Source: Drosophila miranda
Lineage: Eukaryota > Arthropoda > Insecta > Diptera > Drosophilidae
Length of the DNA stretch: 64,000 nt
Assembly (NCBI RefSeq): GCF_003369915.1
Contig: NC_046674.1
Coordinates: 17,341,501-17,405,500, forward strand
Reading direction: 5' to 3'
Shown: one piece after another, positions 48,813-62,700 of the stretch
Numbering within the stretch: the stretch's first letter is position 1
Layout of the letters: each line of letters begins with the position of its first letter
The notes under the pieces: model-generated
Told to the model about the DNA's origin: nothing
Database searches by the model: none
Seen by the model: the letters and a program-made list of their open reading frames with translations, nothing else
Made by a program: the position numbers and the translations under genes

Positions 48813-48987
48813 CTGAACAAGTACACAATTTTCGCAGTAATTAAGCGTAGGAAGTATAAAGAAAGAACAACAAAAATATAACAAACATTTGTATACAAGA
48901 TTAGTATGTTTTTATTGGTTTTTGCAACAGATCGTGTCGCTTGTTCGGTAATCGATACTTTGAACGTCACAGGAAAAATCTAATTGC

Positions 48988-48996
48988 TATAAAAAG
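48988..48996 (+). promoter_or_regulatory. TATA box (TATAAAAAG) of a plus-strand transcript
   Basis: CTATAAAAAGG predicts transcription starting about 30 bp downstream, near 49018. A-rich leader-like sequence follows. A short ORF (MPVQRPERSKNG..., 18 codons) begins at 49132. Confidence 0.5.
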
Positions 48997-51036
48997 GCAC
49001 GCATGCCAGTCCTGCGGGGAGGAAGAAAAAAAACAGAAAATCGTGCGCGCATTAAAAACGAACATTAAAAGTGCTTAAAACCAGTGTAATCCGTACTCTT
49101 TGCAATTAAAAGACAACTCTTTGAATTTCGAAATGCCCGTCCAACGTCCGGAACGATCAAAAAACGGGAGTTCTAACGCTTATCCTTGACTTATTAACTT
49201 TGCCGCCGGCACTTGCAAGAAAATTTCAAAAGAAATTTGAGAACAATAAGAACAACAAAGAGTGCATCGATTATGGCGCTCGGTCTCCGGGGCGGACATC
49301 AAAATTAATAATCTCAGTCTCTCGGCTATGCAATGAAAAAAATGCCAAGAAATATAAGGACGCAGACGAGCTCCTCAGACCAAAAAAAAAAGAAGCAGAG
49401 CCTCTGCTTTGAAGCCTCAGCTGCAAGACGGTGGCAGTGCAGCCGGCGGCGCAGCAGCCAAAGAGGAACATGGATAGATAGATAGAGAGAGAAACACGCT
49501 TCATCATCAGAAGCTGCAGCTGCAGAAGCATCATCAGCAGCAGTAGTGGACTCCTCATCAGCGGGAGCGTGAACATCATCAGCGTGGCTCTCCACTGCCC
49601 CTGCGGCCATAGCTGCAGACTTCGCTTTCCCCCCGCTCCGCTTATGAAATCACAGCTTGTGCGAAGGGTGAAAGAAGGAACAGCAAGAAGAAGAGTGGAA
49701 TTTAAGTAGCAAAAACAATGAAGCATGAAAAATGTTGTTATTGCATTTGAATGGATCTCTCTCTCTATCTGTCAGCAGCGAGTGGGGGAGAGAGCAGCGT
49801 AATAACCATTGACCAAGATGCATGTAATACGCGTACCTCGTACCTGTTGAGGGACAAAGAGAATGGCGAATAGAGTAAGTGAAAGGGGGAATCTTCTGCG
49901 TTGCGGTTTGCAGCGTGAATAGCGGTAGTTCTGTTCGCTTTATGTGGGTAAAAGCAACGGCGAAATAGTGTGGGAAGGAGACGCGAGAGAACGATGGAAT
50001 AAGTGGCGTAGCCAGAGCATGGTGCATACTAGTAAGGTAAGGCATGGGTGCGACTTTTATTTTTCTCCAAGCTGAAAATGAATTTACTTATTTCGCACTC
50101 TCGCTCGATTTTGTGGGACACTGTGACTGTGCCGCAACTGAAACCCAAATGGAAAACGCCTCACCTTTAATTAATGCACCTTGTTGATGGCCGCTTGCAT
50201 ACCGAAGCGAAGTACAGATAGGAAGAGTAGCGGTACTTCTCGTCATGGTTGAAAAAGAGGATGACAGGAGGAGAGTGCAGCACTGCCGGAGCCGGAGCAG
50301 AGCTGCTCTCTTTGGCGGCGCTGCTTACATATTACTCATGTATGCCCCAGGCAGCGCAAGGGAAGGGAGTGTGTTGGAGTTCGGTGTGGTGTCTGCGGGG
50401 GTAGTGGACGGAGTGCAGCAGCATGCAGCAGCTTTTGTTCTTTTTGCTGCCCCTTGGCTGGTGCGCTGTACTTTTTTAATAAATTATAAATTTCTGCAAA
50501 TATATTTGCAAGCAGGGATTACATTTATCCCATAGCTATTCCTCTTTACACATCTCCATTCTTCTGTACCACCCCGCACCGCCCCTGGCTTTTTTGCATT
50601 TCACAAGTTTTTGCCCAAGCCCCAAGTGTGTGGCTGTCCCTCTCTTCCGCACTCTCTCTCTGCCACTTTCCCGTTTATGTCCTGCACCGTCCCTCTCTCG
50701 TCCGCTCGTCCTCTCTTCATTTTCATGTGTACTTTTGTATGCACTTTAGAATTTTGTATTCCATGCTTAAGTCACGTTTCGCACATTTGTTAAGGGAAGT
50801 TCTTAAGGCGATTGCAATACCACCCTCCCACCATCGCTCCCTCCCTCACTCTCTCTCTCTCTCTCGCTCTTGCTCTGACACAGTGATGAGTCTTAAAATT
50901 AACTGTAGAATGCGGTTTCAAGCGGTGCAGGGGAAGGGGAAGAAGTATAAAGAAAGATGAAACAAACATATTTTTTTAATCCATCACAGAGGTTCTTATA
51001 TAACTCGTTTTCTCTTCTCTCCCAAACAGTAAAAAT

Positions 51037-51237
51037 ATGAAGAAAGCGGATAAACAGAAAGGGAAGAAGGAAACCACCCACGAAATCTCACAGAAAGAGG
51101 AAGATAGGGGAAGAAAAATCGCCGACACCGAACCCAGTAAATCCCCAGCAAAAAAGGGTGAGGAAAGGGAAAGAAATGTCAAAAGAAAATGGAAAGTAAA
51201 ACGAGTACCCCCTTTAGAGGATTTGTACAAAAATTGA
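51037..51237 (+). CDS. Small Lys/Glu-rich open frame, doubtful
   Basis: 66 codons starting MKKADKQKGKK, almost entirely charged (Lys, Glu, Arg). The ATG follows CAAACAG, a possible splice acceptor. It could be an exon of the transcript starting near 49018, or chance in an A-rich region. No family recognised. Confidence 0.2.
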   Translation: MKKADKQKGKKETTHEISQKEEDRGRKIADTEPSKSPAKKGEERERNVKRKWKVKRVPPLEDLYKN

Positions 51238-54200
51238 TTGTAATGGAACCCCCCACAGAAGGTGCGTAAATTTCCAAAATTGTATGTTAAACTTCAAAAT
51301 TCTTTTAAAAAAACCAACAATTTTATTTTCTACCCAATATTCAACAATTTTCATTTTTAAATTCCTTAAATTCTTGACAATAAAAATGTCATTTTATAAA
51401 TGATATATGGGTGGGCACGGCCACCGCCTACACACACACACACACACACTCCTAGAAAAGTTTTGCTCCGGCTTAAAAATCACGTAGTACATTTTCTTTT
51501 CGGGTGAAAAAACTTGAGCCGCTTCCCAATAATTCGTCGCGAATGAGGAATATGGGTAACAGAGGTACAGAGGAGAGCTCTCTTTCCACTCCTTCCACTC
51601 CTTCCTTGCCGAATCTTTTACCGTTTCTTTGCTGCATATTAATTTTAAATTTGTAGCATACTTTCCAGCATTTGGGGGAGTGTGTGTGCATGCATATGTA
51701 TGTGTGTGTGTTTTGTATTAAGAGAACCATAAATTTTCAGCTTTGCTGACAGTTTTCATATTTGACTTTTCCCATGCATGGAACCAAAAAAAAAAAAAAT
51801 GTCTGGGGAGCCCCCCACCTGCATTCCTATGCGAAGGTGTGGGATCCAGGTAAAGCCCGACAGTGGGAGAGAGTGGGAAATGTTTTGCATATGAAATGAA
51901 AGTATTTTTGGTATTTCTGTATGTTTTGTGGACGGTAGATGGGGGATCTGATTGATTTATTGCAGCTGGTGAAGCTTTTACGGTATACAGTCGGACTTTT
52001 AATGGTAGCCAGGGGCTCTTGGAAGGGGAACAAAATTTGAATAATTATAAATTTTCGCCAAAGGAAAGGCGTTCAAGAAACCTGTCCAAAAGGAGATCAA
52101 AATTTAAGATCCATTTGAAGCGATTTCACTGTACCACTGCCAGTACCATCGTCTGTGCCATTAGCCAAACAATCTATGAAATGTATTTATCGGTAAGTGA
52201 CAAAAGAATGTCCTTGCCATTCTTTTCAAATTGACAAGCCAAAAACTCACGACAGTGCATTTTCATTCCGTTTTCCGCATCTCAATCAGCTGCACATTCA
52301 ATCACGAAAAAAAAAAAACACCCACAAACAGACGCACCAATATTTACAGATATTTATTTACTCCTTTTTTCGCATTGAATTACATTTCCATTGAGTTTTC
52401 CCCCAAGCTTTTTTGACAGCACGAAGTGAAAACTTTTCCAGGCTGCAGGTCCCAGAAAACTTTTTTACGCTATTTCCGGCGTAACGACATTTTTTGGCCA
52501 AATTGTGTGTGAAATTGAATTGCAATTGTCAATAATTCGTTGCCAAAAATCTATACATATATACCATGCACCTCCGTATACGGACGGATTGAAGAAGGAA
52601 AACCGATTCGGGGAAAAGTTGGGAGTGCGTGGTGCAAGGCGATTACCAAAAGTTCTTCCTTCCCCAAAAGTTGTTAACTTTTCTGCTGCTGTCGAGGTGC
52701 TCGTGAGCTCTAATTAAAAGCAGTTTTCCGCATGGATGGGGATAGTTGCCTCAACTTGATCGAATGCGAATCGATTGACAGACAAGCCCAGCCAGATGGA
52801 TGGGGTGATTGACAGTTTCTTGTAAATTTGCAAGTTTCAGTGCCATTCGAAGTGTGTTTCAACAATGCAAAAGTTGGATCTAAATCATTTTTTCCTGCCG
52901 CCACACACTGCTGCAGTAATAAAAACCAATGACGTGTATAAAATTTATTTATTTTTTATGTGCTCACAACTAATGTCATGCACCCAACTAAAAAAAATAG
53001 TCAAAAGAGAAGAGAAAACCAGAAACACATTGAACACTCTCTGGCAGTGGCAGTGGCAGAGTCCTTGGTCCTTGGTCCTTGGTCCAGGGGCAGCTGCAAC
53101 AACGCTTCGTGCCTATCCAAAGTGGCACGTACCCAAAAGTTCCGCAAAGCAATTTTTGAGCAATTTTTACCAATTGATATAGAAGGGTATGATGTTTCAG
53201 TGGATAACAATGTAACAGGTGCCGAAAACTAGCATCTTGGGTAATATGAGAGCTAGAGCTGTCCAAACTTCTTTAAAGATAGTCTCAAGATTAAATTCTG
53301 GCCTAGATCTATACATAGAAGTTTTGGAGTTCTTTTTACCACATTTTATTGTTTTATTTTTGTATTTATTATTTGAAATCTCTTAAACTATGATCTAAAA
53401 TTAATGTTTTTTAATGGAACGATTTTATTTATTATTACTTTACAAATTTGTCTATTTTTGTATGTTCCATGTCGCGTGAGTCTTGATTTTTAAGTAATTT
53501 GTCTTTATAACAAATACAAAAAATTCGATCAAGGATCAAGGGATCTCTGTAGTCTCTGTTTTATTTCTTCTATAATATTATTATTTATTTATTTATATAC
53601 GTACATATGTATGTATTTATTATTATTATTTATATACTATTATTTTGTTTATATATTTATATATTATTATTGTTTATTTATTTGTATATTATATTTATAT
53701 ATTATTGATTTATTCATATATTATTATAATTTATTGATTTTTTTTTTTTTTTGCTTGTTTTTCTAGTTTTTTCCTCCATTTGTATAATTATTGTAATATT
53801 TTTAGTTTATTTAAAATTAATTTAATTTAACTACCAACCAAACAAATATTATTCTTAGAAAAAAAAATCGTTCCTCATTTTTAGAAGGTATCTTCAGTGT
53901 CGTTACCCTCTAACCATATCATTCCCACACATTTTTTATTCTAAACATATGGGGAAAATCAAACGTTTGTGTGGCTCTCCGACGGTGTTTGTGTGTGTGT
54001 GTGTGTGTTCGTTTAAGAGTGTAAGTGTGTCTGGTACAGTGTTGTCATAAATTTTCGAAAATGCTGGAGCGAGAGAGAGAGAAGGAGAGGGAGAGAGAGC
54101 ACTACATGAGGGTAAAAACTGACTTTGGTTTTTCTTTTTTGGCCGCAACATTTGACACCTGCTACGAATGAGTGGGCCTGCTCCGCTCCACCCTGCCCTA

Positions 54201-56999
54201 TGGCATCATGCCTCATGAATCCTGTTTCTCTTCCTGTTTCCATTTTATTGTTTGCTTAAATATGTACACAATGAAAACGAAACATTTTCCACGACTACTG
54301 TGTGTGTGTGTGTGTCTGTGCGTTTGCGGTACGTTGTAACCTCCTTAACTTACCAATGTGTTGTTTTTTTTTTTTTTTTTTTTCCTTGGCTTAGAGGCCT
54401 CTGATTTATGTTCATTTGCTTGTACCTCTATGTATTTATGATATTCCATATTGCACTCAATTACCAATTATGAGCTGTTAGGGTTTTATGTCGGTGATAA
54501 ATGGAACATTTTTTTCCTTACCTCAATTAAAGTTGCAATCAGTAAAGGGGCTACCCAAAAATGTGTTAGAGAAACTGGCTTCGACAGCCGACAGCCGACA
54601 GGCGGACACTTTTGCCAATTTGAATATTTCATGACATTTGTCACTCCTGCCTGCATGCAACAGACAGTCGTTTCCTGTTTACAGCAACGACTCTCAGACC
54701 TCTCAGAATCCCCGATGTGGATGACACAGCCAACTTTGGACTCTTTTTTTTTTTTTTGGGCCAGCTTCTCCTCCCAGCCATGAATCGCGTTTTCCTCCAG
54801 CTAACTTCTATATTTTTCTAGGTAATCGTTGGGTATTTTGGAAAGCGCTCAAGTTCCCGCAGAGTGGATGGATGGATATCCAAAAATAAGGGCATTATCT
54901 ACCGATGTACTAAAAATGATTATAATAATATTTTTCCAGTTCTTAAAAGTAGAGCCTTTTCTACCTCTTTCTCTCCTTAAGGCTGGGTTTCTATGTCCCC
55001 TACCCGCAGAGAATTCCCTCTACCTCATCTAGAAAGTGTTTAGCTTCCTTACATTCAAAGATAAATCCAATTTGAAAAATTCTCCACTGAATGCCAGGTA
55101 TTGTCGTGTCTAGAGCATTCTCTTTCGCTTTTTTTTTGTTGCGTATTCAGCATGTCAACTGCGAAAACTCAATTTACCTAAGTAAATAAACGGAATATGA
55201 ATGTTTAATTTGTTTTATAGATATTAAATAAACACACGACTCGGCGTAGACATGGAACACACATCACATGCCATGGGAAAAACTTTGACTTCAGAAAATA
55301 AAGTTCGTTACAGAAGGAAAACGAGAGAAGGCCAATTTTGAGTGAAGAAACAGAGAACAGAAGGAACTCCCTGACTTGTAATAACACAAAAAATTTGCAG
55401 TTTCCCAAGAACTTTGAGGAATGGAAATTCTTTAAGAAAAACTAGGCGAAACCCCCCCTGAAGGCAATTATGGTTTACAGTTTGCTTTTAATCTTTTCTC
55501 TCTTTTGAAATCTATAAATAAAAAAAAAGATTTAATTAAAATAGCACCAGAAGAGAGCGAGAGCAAGAAGTGCAAAGGGAAATCAATTTAATTAAACTTA
55601 CACTCACTGTCGCTTTCTCCCACTCACTTTCTTTCGGCTCTTGATGGACTTTCTTTCTGTGTCCTGTTCCGCTTTTGAGCAAAGACAAAGGAAGGTTTTT
55701 GTATGCAAACAAACAAGAAACAAACAAAAAACAAAAAAGTCAGAAATAAAAAAAAAGAAAGAAATAAAGCAAATGAAAAGGTAAACAGTTCAGTATTTCG
55801 AATTTAATTAAAATTGTTGTCACTTGGACACAGTGGACAGTGCGTTGCGTGAGTTTAAGAGCAGATCCACTTAAAAGAAGATGGTTATGGATATGGATAT
55901 GTTTCATTCCGAAGGGAATAATCTAATATGATAAATCCTATATCGATATGTCTATATTAAAAGTGATTGTCCTTCTTAGTGAACGGTTGGCTGCAATCTC
56001 TGTCACTTCCATATATATATTGATTCCTTAGGTAGATCTAACGTCTCCTTAGATCTTTCGATTCCTTAGATTCCTTCGATTTATGAACCCCTTCGATAAA
56101 CTCCTGTCGATAACCAAGTCAATTCAATAACCAATGGAAGTTCCAACACCAATTACAATTTTAAGCTCCTTTGTTCGAATGAAACGCACTGTATAAGCAG
56201 ACAAATGTACCACACGCTGATTTTTAATTAAGCCACAAGCCCCTTACCACATGCGGCGTGTACGCAGTGTCGCCTTTAATTTGCTCTTCACATCCATCCT
56301 TAACAGACTCCCCAGGACTCTCTGCCACGATTGCCACGCTTGCCACACGCCCCCCTTTTCAGCCTCTCCCTTCAGTTCATAAAATTTTATGCGTGACTCA
56401 TGATTTTTGTGTGTTGGATCTCTGTTTTTTTTTTCCTCTCTCCGTTGACTTGTTTACATGCATCCCTGACAAATAATGATGAGTCGCTGCCTTTTATGAA
56501 TATGAATGTTGCGGATGGTTGGGATGGGTGGAAGGAATTGTGGCTGGGCCATAAAAACCTAAACGTCTGCGTCGGAGGCGTTAAATTTGTGAGAATTTTG
56601 TTTTTATATGACCGGATCGTGTTATGACAACGCTTACAAGTTGTTATCACACGCAGGAGATGGGCTGTGGGTCTGGATTTTGGGATAAGTGGATGGATTT
56701 GTCACGGGATGGTAATATAGGCATGAGGATATGATGTACTGGTTACAGGTGAAACAAAGTTGCACGGAATGCAAAGAAAGTTGCTCAAGGAAGTTGGTCA
56801 AGTTTCTTATGATTTTATTCAGAAATGAGTTGAGTTTTAGATGAAAAAAGTTGGGATACAAATCATAAGTTTTGAGGAAAATGGATCTCACATAATAAAA
56901 CTTTCAGATTGAACTAGAAGATTGCTGATTAATCTGCACCTTTTTTTTTTGATTCAGTATTTTTGGGGAACAATATTGTGTTGAAACGTTTTAATATAA

Positions 57000-57690
57000 A
57001 GAATTTTTAGAAAAAGTATTTATAGATGCAGTGCTCATTAAATGCAGACGTTTTTGGTACCGAAATTCATAGGGACATTAGTTTGATATACAGTATTTTT
57101 TAGGTATAACTAAATAAAAAATAATCCATTATTTTGTAAGTGCAGTATTTTTGGGTTAATTCGATTTTTTTTACAGTATTAATGCATTTAATAATTTATA
57201 TGCAATATATTTTAGATACGGTATTTTTTAGGTACAGAATATGCAGAAAAAGTATATTTAGGTTTTTTACACATTGTATTTTTAGATGAAGTATTTTTAA
57301 AATACATTAGTTTCAGGCAGAGAACAGTATTTTAGGTACAATGTGCACCCAAATAAAGAATACTGTTATTTGTTAAGTTCAGTATTTTTAGATGTAGTAT
57401 TTGTAGTTCAGTATTTTAAGCTCCCTACTTCTACGTACAGTATACTTTAGATGCAGTGTTTTTTAGGTACCGAATTTGTAGAAGAGATTTTTTAGGCACT
57501 ATATCATTAGATGCAGTATTTTTTATGTACATTAGTTTCAGGCAGAGAATTTTCTAGGAACTGTATTTTGGAGGTATATTGGTTTTAGGTACAATGTGCG
57601 CCCAAATAAAGAATATTGTTATTTCCAAGCTCCCTTTTTCTAGGTACAGTATATTTTAGATGCAGTATCTTTTAGATAACATCAAACCAT
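57000..57690 (+). repeat. Degenerate AGTATTTTTAGGTACAGTAT-type repeat
   Basis: Short motifs such as GCAGTATTTTTAGGTAC and TTTTAGATGCAGTATT recur about twenty times. A longer duplication is marked by ACATTAGTTTCAGGCAGAGA at 57304 and 57529 and by GGTACAATGTGC at about 57336 and 57588. Confidence 0.8.
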
Positions 57691-59732
57691 TTGTGGTAAT
57701 AAGGCGCTTACACCGTTCCAATTACTTGCTGAAACACGCAGTGCCTTGCTTTACGAATGTACACAGAATTTATTCGAATCAAGGCAACTAGTTCGCAGTT
57801 CACTGAACCTTAAACTGAATTACCAACTAACTGAATTTTAAGGCCCCACCAGCCCCTGCAGCAGATGAAGCTCCAAAGTCCAGAGAAACTGTAGTGTACA
57901 AAACAGTACAAGTGCGAGTGCGAGTGCAGTCCGGCTCGGTTCGGTTGAGTGGAGTTTCCCCTAACTGGCCATAACATTTGATTATGTTTTCATAAATTTT
58001 CATAAACCCCTCTTTTCCGGTTTTGCATAAGCTTTTTATAAAATTTCCACTCGAAATGTAAATATTGCAAAAGTTACCAATTTTCACGATGAATTTTTCC
58101 TATAGTATATTCAAAAATGCCATTTAATATGGATACACAGCAGGCTGCAAAGAGAAGAGAAAAAGGCCAAAAACTTTCTGTCTGGGGCATGCAACATGGC
58201 GGCATTCTCGCGGGAACTATAAAATACATTTTACATAAATGGATGATGGGTATTGCACATTAATATGCGCCAGCAGAAAACTTTCATAAGCTAAAACCCA
58301 AAAGCCTTAATGGAGAGAGAGAGGAGGCGAACCAGGAGATATACCCACATGTGCCGAGTGCCTTCCGAAAATGTTTCCATTGCAATTTGTCGTGCCGTCT
58401 CTGCTCAGAATTTTGATAATTGCTAGTTATCTTTGCATATCGTTGGGTGTCAAAAGTTAAGCCAAAAGTTTTCTTCCCATCCATTAGGTTGACTTGAGTC
58501 CCAAAAACAATGGCAATTAGTGCAGCAAAATGTCTTACCTATATTAAGTTTCAAGTGTTGTTTATGCCCTCTCAAACTACGGCTATCAAATCTTTGCTTG
58601 AAATCTTGGCACAGATTAAGCATACGTCAAGTGGTACATTTATGAGTTTAGTTTTTTGGCTACTGGCACTACTGGTACGTCCTTTTGGCAGCTAACACAC
58701 TTGGCAGCGATTCAGCGAAATTGTTTTCTTATAGCCAATCAACAGATAATTTATGGCGCTCCACTGGAAATCCCATTTAAATTCTATAAGTCGTAGGCTT
58801 ATCTTCAATTAAATGGTTTTCAGGTTCATGTGACTTGTTGCTGAATTTAGTAAACCCCTGATTACCCCACAGCCCCCCTAAGAAAACACCCAAGAAGAAC
58901 AAATCCTTGTTGGGTTTCGTTACAAATCACTTGAAAGAGAGAGAGAAAGCGTGCAAGGAGCGCTCCTTGTCTATCGATTGAAGTGCGACAAATGGAACGC
59001 ATTAAGTTAACATTATTGCCAAACAATTTGCTCGAATTGTGTTCATTTTGTGTCGTTACTGTCATTGCCTTCTCCCATACATAACTTGCCTCGCACTCGC
59101 CGTCCTCGATTTGGCTTCCTTCTTTTCTTCCTTTTCCCATCGCCTTCGCCTTGTCCTTGTTATCCCCGTCCCCCCTAGAAGTTGTACGAGTATTCCCCTC
59201 AGATAATTCCTTGGCAATTGTGTTTTCATGTGGCCAACCCCAAATCTGATTAGACGAGGAGTTCTTTGTGCCTCAGAGGAGGGGATGCGAGTGAGTATCA
59301 AACTACGATAAATGGCTGAAACTTGTAAGCAAAAGAATATTACTCGTATGTAGAATTGTCGTGGGGGAGAAATTGCTTTTAGCCTGTTGCTAAAAATATG
59401 CCATATCCCTCGTGCTCGTGCTTGTGCTTGTGCATTTGTGGGTCTTCCAGGAGTTGGCTTCCACTTACACAATGCCAATCGGCTTGTTCCCTGTCACGGG
59501 AATTGCCTGTTAAGTGGTAAATTATCTACGTTTCCGTTGCCACTCTCTCTCTTTTTTTTTTGTGACAAATTACAGAAAAGGGTTTACGTGTAATTGATAG
59601 CAGTAACATTCAAAAAATAGGCAGTATCCAAAGCCCTAAAAGTGTACCCTAAGTGGTTGAGCATTTGGACACTTAGACAATTGATTTTTTATGGAAAAAA
59701 GCTACCAATTTCACATAAATGCATAGTTATTC

Positions 59733-59738
59733 TTTATT
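59733..59738 (-). terminator. Poly(A) signal of the mucin gene
   Basis: AATAAA on the minus strand about 18 bp past the stop codon at 59756-59758. Confidence 0.65.
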
Positions 59739-59755
59739 GAATTTACTCATATTAT

Positions 59756-62700
59756 TTATGCTCTTTTATAAATGCAACTTTGAGTGGGAATTGATGTACA
59801 TTGCAGCAGCCTGTCATCAAAGAAGGTTCCCGGATCGCAATCCACCGCATAAGGAATGGGATAATCACACACGACATATCGCATGCAATCGTTGGGATAA
59901 GGCAAAAGAGTTCCCAGAGGATAGCCACAGCAAATGTTGGGAGTGTAGGGATCCAAAGTAGTTGGCTCCTTGGGGGTGGTCGAGGGTTCTGGCGTACTGG
60001 ACTCTGTTGTGGAAGGTTCCTTAGTTGTAGACTCCGTTGTAGATTCCGTTGTAGACACTGTGGTTGAAGGTTCCTCAGTTGTAGACACTGTTGTGGAAGG
60101 TTCAGTTGTTGTAGAATCGGTTGTTGAAGTTTCAGTCGTTGTAGAAGGTTCAGCTGTTGTAGATTTCGATGTAGAATCGGTTGTTGAAGGCTCAGTTGTG
60201 GTCGACTCTGTTGTTGAAGACTCAGTTGTAGAATCTGTTGTCGATTCCGTTGTAGACTCTGTTGTTGAGGGTTCTTTAGTTGTAGACTCTGTCGTGGAAA
60301 CTGTTGTAGACTCTGTTGTGGTAGACTCTGTTGTTGAAGGTTCTTTAGTTGTAGAATCTGTTGTTGAAGACTCCGTTGTAGATTCCGTTGTAGACACTGT
60401 GGTTGAAGGTTCCTCAGTTGTAGACACTGTGGTTGAAGGTTCCCCAGTTGTAGACACTGTTGTGGAAGGTTCAGTTGTTGTAGATTTTGTTGTAGAATCG
60501 GTTGTTGAAGGTTCAGTCGTTGTAGAAGGTTCAGCTGTTGTAGATTTCGTTGTAGAATCGGTTGTTGAAGGCTCAGTTGTGGTCGACTCTGTTGTTGAAG
60601 ACTCAGTTGTAGAATCTGTTGTCGATTCCGTTGTAGACTCTGTTGTTGAGGGTTCTTTAGTTGTAGACTCTGTCGTGGAAACTGTTGTAGACTCTGTTGT
60701 TGAAGGTTCTTTAGTTGTAGAATCTGTTGTGGAAGACTCCGTTGTAGAATCCGTTGTAGACTGCGTTGTAGACTCCGTTGTAGACTCTGTTGTTGAGGGT
60801 TCCTTAGTTGTAGACTCTGTCGTAGAAACTGTTGTCGAAGGCTCTGTTGTAGACACTGTTGTTGAAGGTTCAGTTGTTGTGGACTCTGTTGTTGGCTCAG
60901 TTGTTGTAGATTTCGTTGTAGAATCTGTTGTTGAAGGCTCTTTTGTTGTAGACTCCGTTATTGAAGGTTCTTTAGTAGTAGAATCCGTTGTAGATTCTGT
61001 TGTTGAAGCTTCTGAAGTCGTAGAAGTTGGTATTGCAGGTGTTGTCACACTCGGACTACAATTCGCCAAATCGGGATCCATGCACTGCAATTCCGTGGGA
61101 CTAAACTCCAAACCTTCCGGACAATCAAAGCCCACAGGAATCGGGTATTGACACATGATAAATTTGCTGCAGTTGTTGGGATACGGCACCAAAGAGTCGT
61201 CCGTTTTGCCCTCGCAAACTCCACCAGAGGGTTTGAGTGTTGTGGTGGCTGGGGAATCTGTGGTGGTTGTTCCAGGCTCTGTGGAAGAAGAATCTGGTTC
61301 TGTAGATGATTCCGTGGAGAAATCCGTCGAAGAGAAGGTGGAGGAATCTGTGGATGATTCAGTAGAAGAATCTGTTGAAGATTCTGTTGTTGATTCTGTA
61401 GAAGAGACAGTGGAAGATTCAGTAGATGATTCCGTGGAAGAATCTGTGGACGATTCCGTAGATGACGCTGTGGAAGAATCTGTTGTAGAGTCCCCTTCTG
61501 TTGTCTTTGTCGATGGTATCGATGGCGTCGTCGATCCCGAAGGGTTGGTCGTGGTTGTAACCGAACAACCGGCCAGAGAAGCGTCCACACACTCCCCCAG
61601 CGCGACACTGAACTCATCCCCCTCTTCGCAGTCGAAGGCCGTGGCTATTGGGCGATCGCATTTGATGTACTTGGTGCAATCGTTAGGATATGGCACCAAA
61701 GCACCATCCGCCACATCGTCGCAAGGACCCTTCTGCGGTGGGGGTCTGGTCACGGCTGTGCTGGTGGTCGGTTCGCTGGTGGTGGACGTGGTCGAAGTGT
61801 AGTCCCAGCGACAGGCATCCGATGGAACATCTGCTCCGCACTTGCCGCTTATGGGATCATAATACTCCCCGCAGTTACAGACGTCCATCATGTAGATGTA
61901 GTCGTCTACACAGCGGATGAACCACTGACAGTTGTCCGGATAAGGGAAGGTATCGCGACTGCTGTTTGTGCACATCGTTGGCTCCAGCGGCGCTTGGGTT
62001 ATCCCTGGGGATAGCGTTGTAGTGCTGGCATCCTGATCGCAGTCGCTCTCCTCCCAGCTGGTGCAGTTCTGGAGCTTCGAACTGAAGTAGGATCCCGCGG
62101 GGCAGTAGAAGGCAATGGGTATGGGGGAGACGCAGACGATGTACTTGTTGCAATCCTTGGGATAGGCGATATTTTCACCTTCATCCCGGCCACCGCAAAT
62201 GCCACCCGGTGGCGCTTGAGTTGTGGTCGTTGCCGCCGGGGTCGATGGTTCCTCTGTTGTCGTTGTGGGAGTGGTTACCTTCTGGGTGGTGGTTGTTGCT
62301 GCCGTTGTTGTGGTTGCTTGTGCCTCTTGGCAGGCCGTTGGGGAGACATTGGGGCCACAATTCATTGTGTTGGGGTCAAAGTAGCTGCCATAAATGCAGT
62401 CTGTCAGGAACCATAGTCCACCTCCCAAACACAAATAGTACTTAGAGCAATCCTGGGGATACGCGAAGGAGGCTCCCAGACTCTGGCCCTCACAGAGCTC
62501 TTCGGGTCCCAGAGTTGTGGCCTTCGTTGTCGTTGTGGTAGGCGTGGGCGTTGTCGCCTCAGTGGTTGTTGTCGTGGGTATCGGTGTGGTCGTGCGATCC
62601 CCATAGCACAAGACATCATCAGCCTTATCGCAGATGAGTAAATCCGGATTAAAGAGCGTCAATGGAGGACACTGACCCATCTCCACCTGATCGTCCTTGC

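Larger units (their letters stand above)
49021..59755. other. Gene-poor interval left of the mucin gene
   Basis: No gene supported with confidence. Possible coding remnants occur at 49200-49610 and a Lys/Glu-rich 66-codon frame at 51037-51237. Simple repeats include (GT)n near 53990-54008 and 54300-54314, a T20 run at about 54364-54383, and A/T-rich stretches near 53575-53740. A degenerate repeat occupies 57.0-57.7 kb. Consensus-like donors on the plus strand at 49877 (AGA|GTAAGTG) and 50036 (AAG|GTAAGG) could end a 5' exon of the 48988 promoter. Confidence 0.5.

Noticed and set aside
59970-61151. 393-codon open frame on the plus strand (repeats of VVDSVVEGS)
   Set aside because: It is antisense to the mucin repeat. 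The codon pattern of TTES/KEPSTT repeats lacks stops on the opposite strand. No splice or start context supports it.
61155-61802. 215-codon plus-strand open frame rich in SVEES
   Set aside because: Antisense shadow of the SSTES/SSTDS repeats in the mucin gene.
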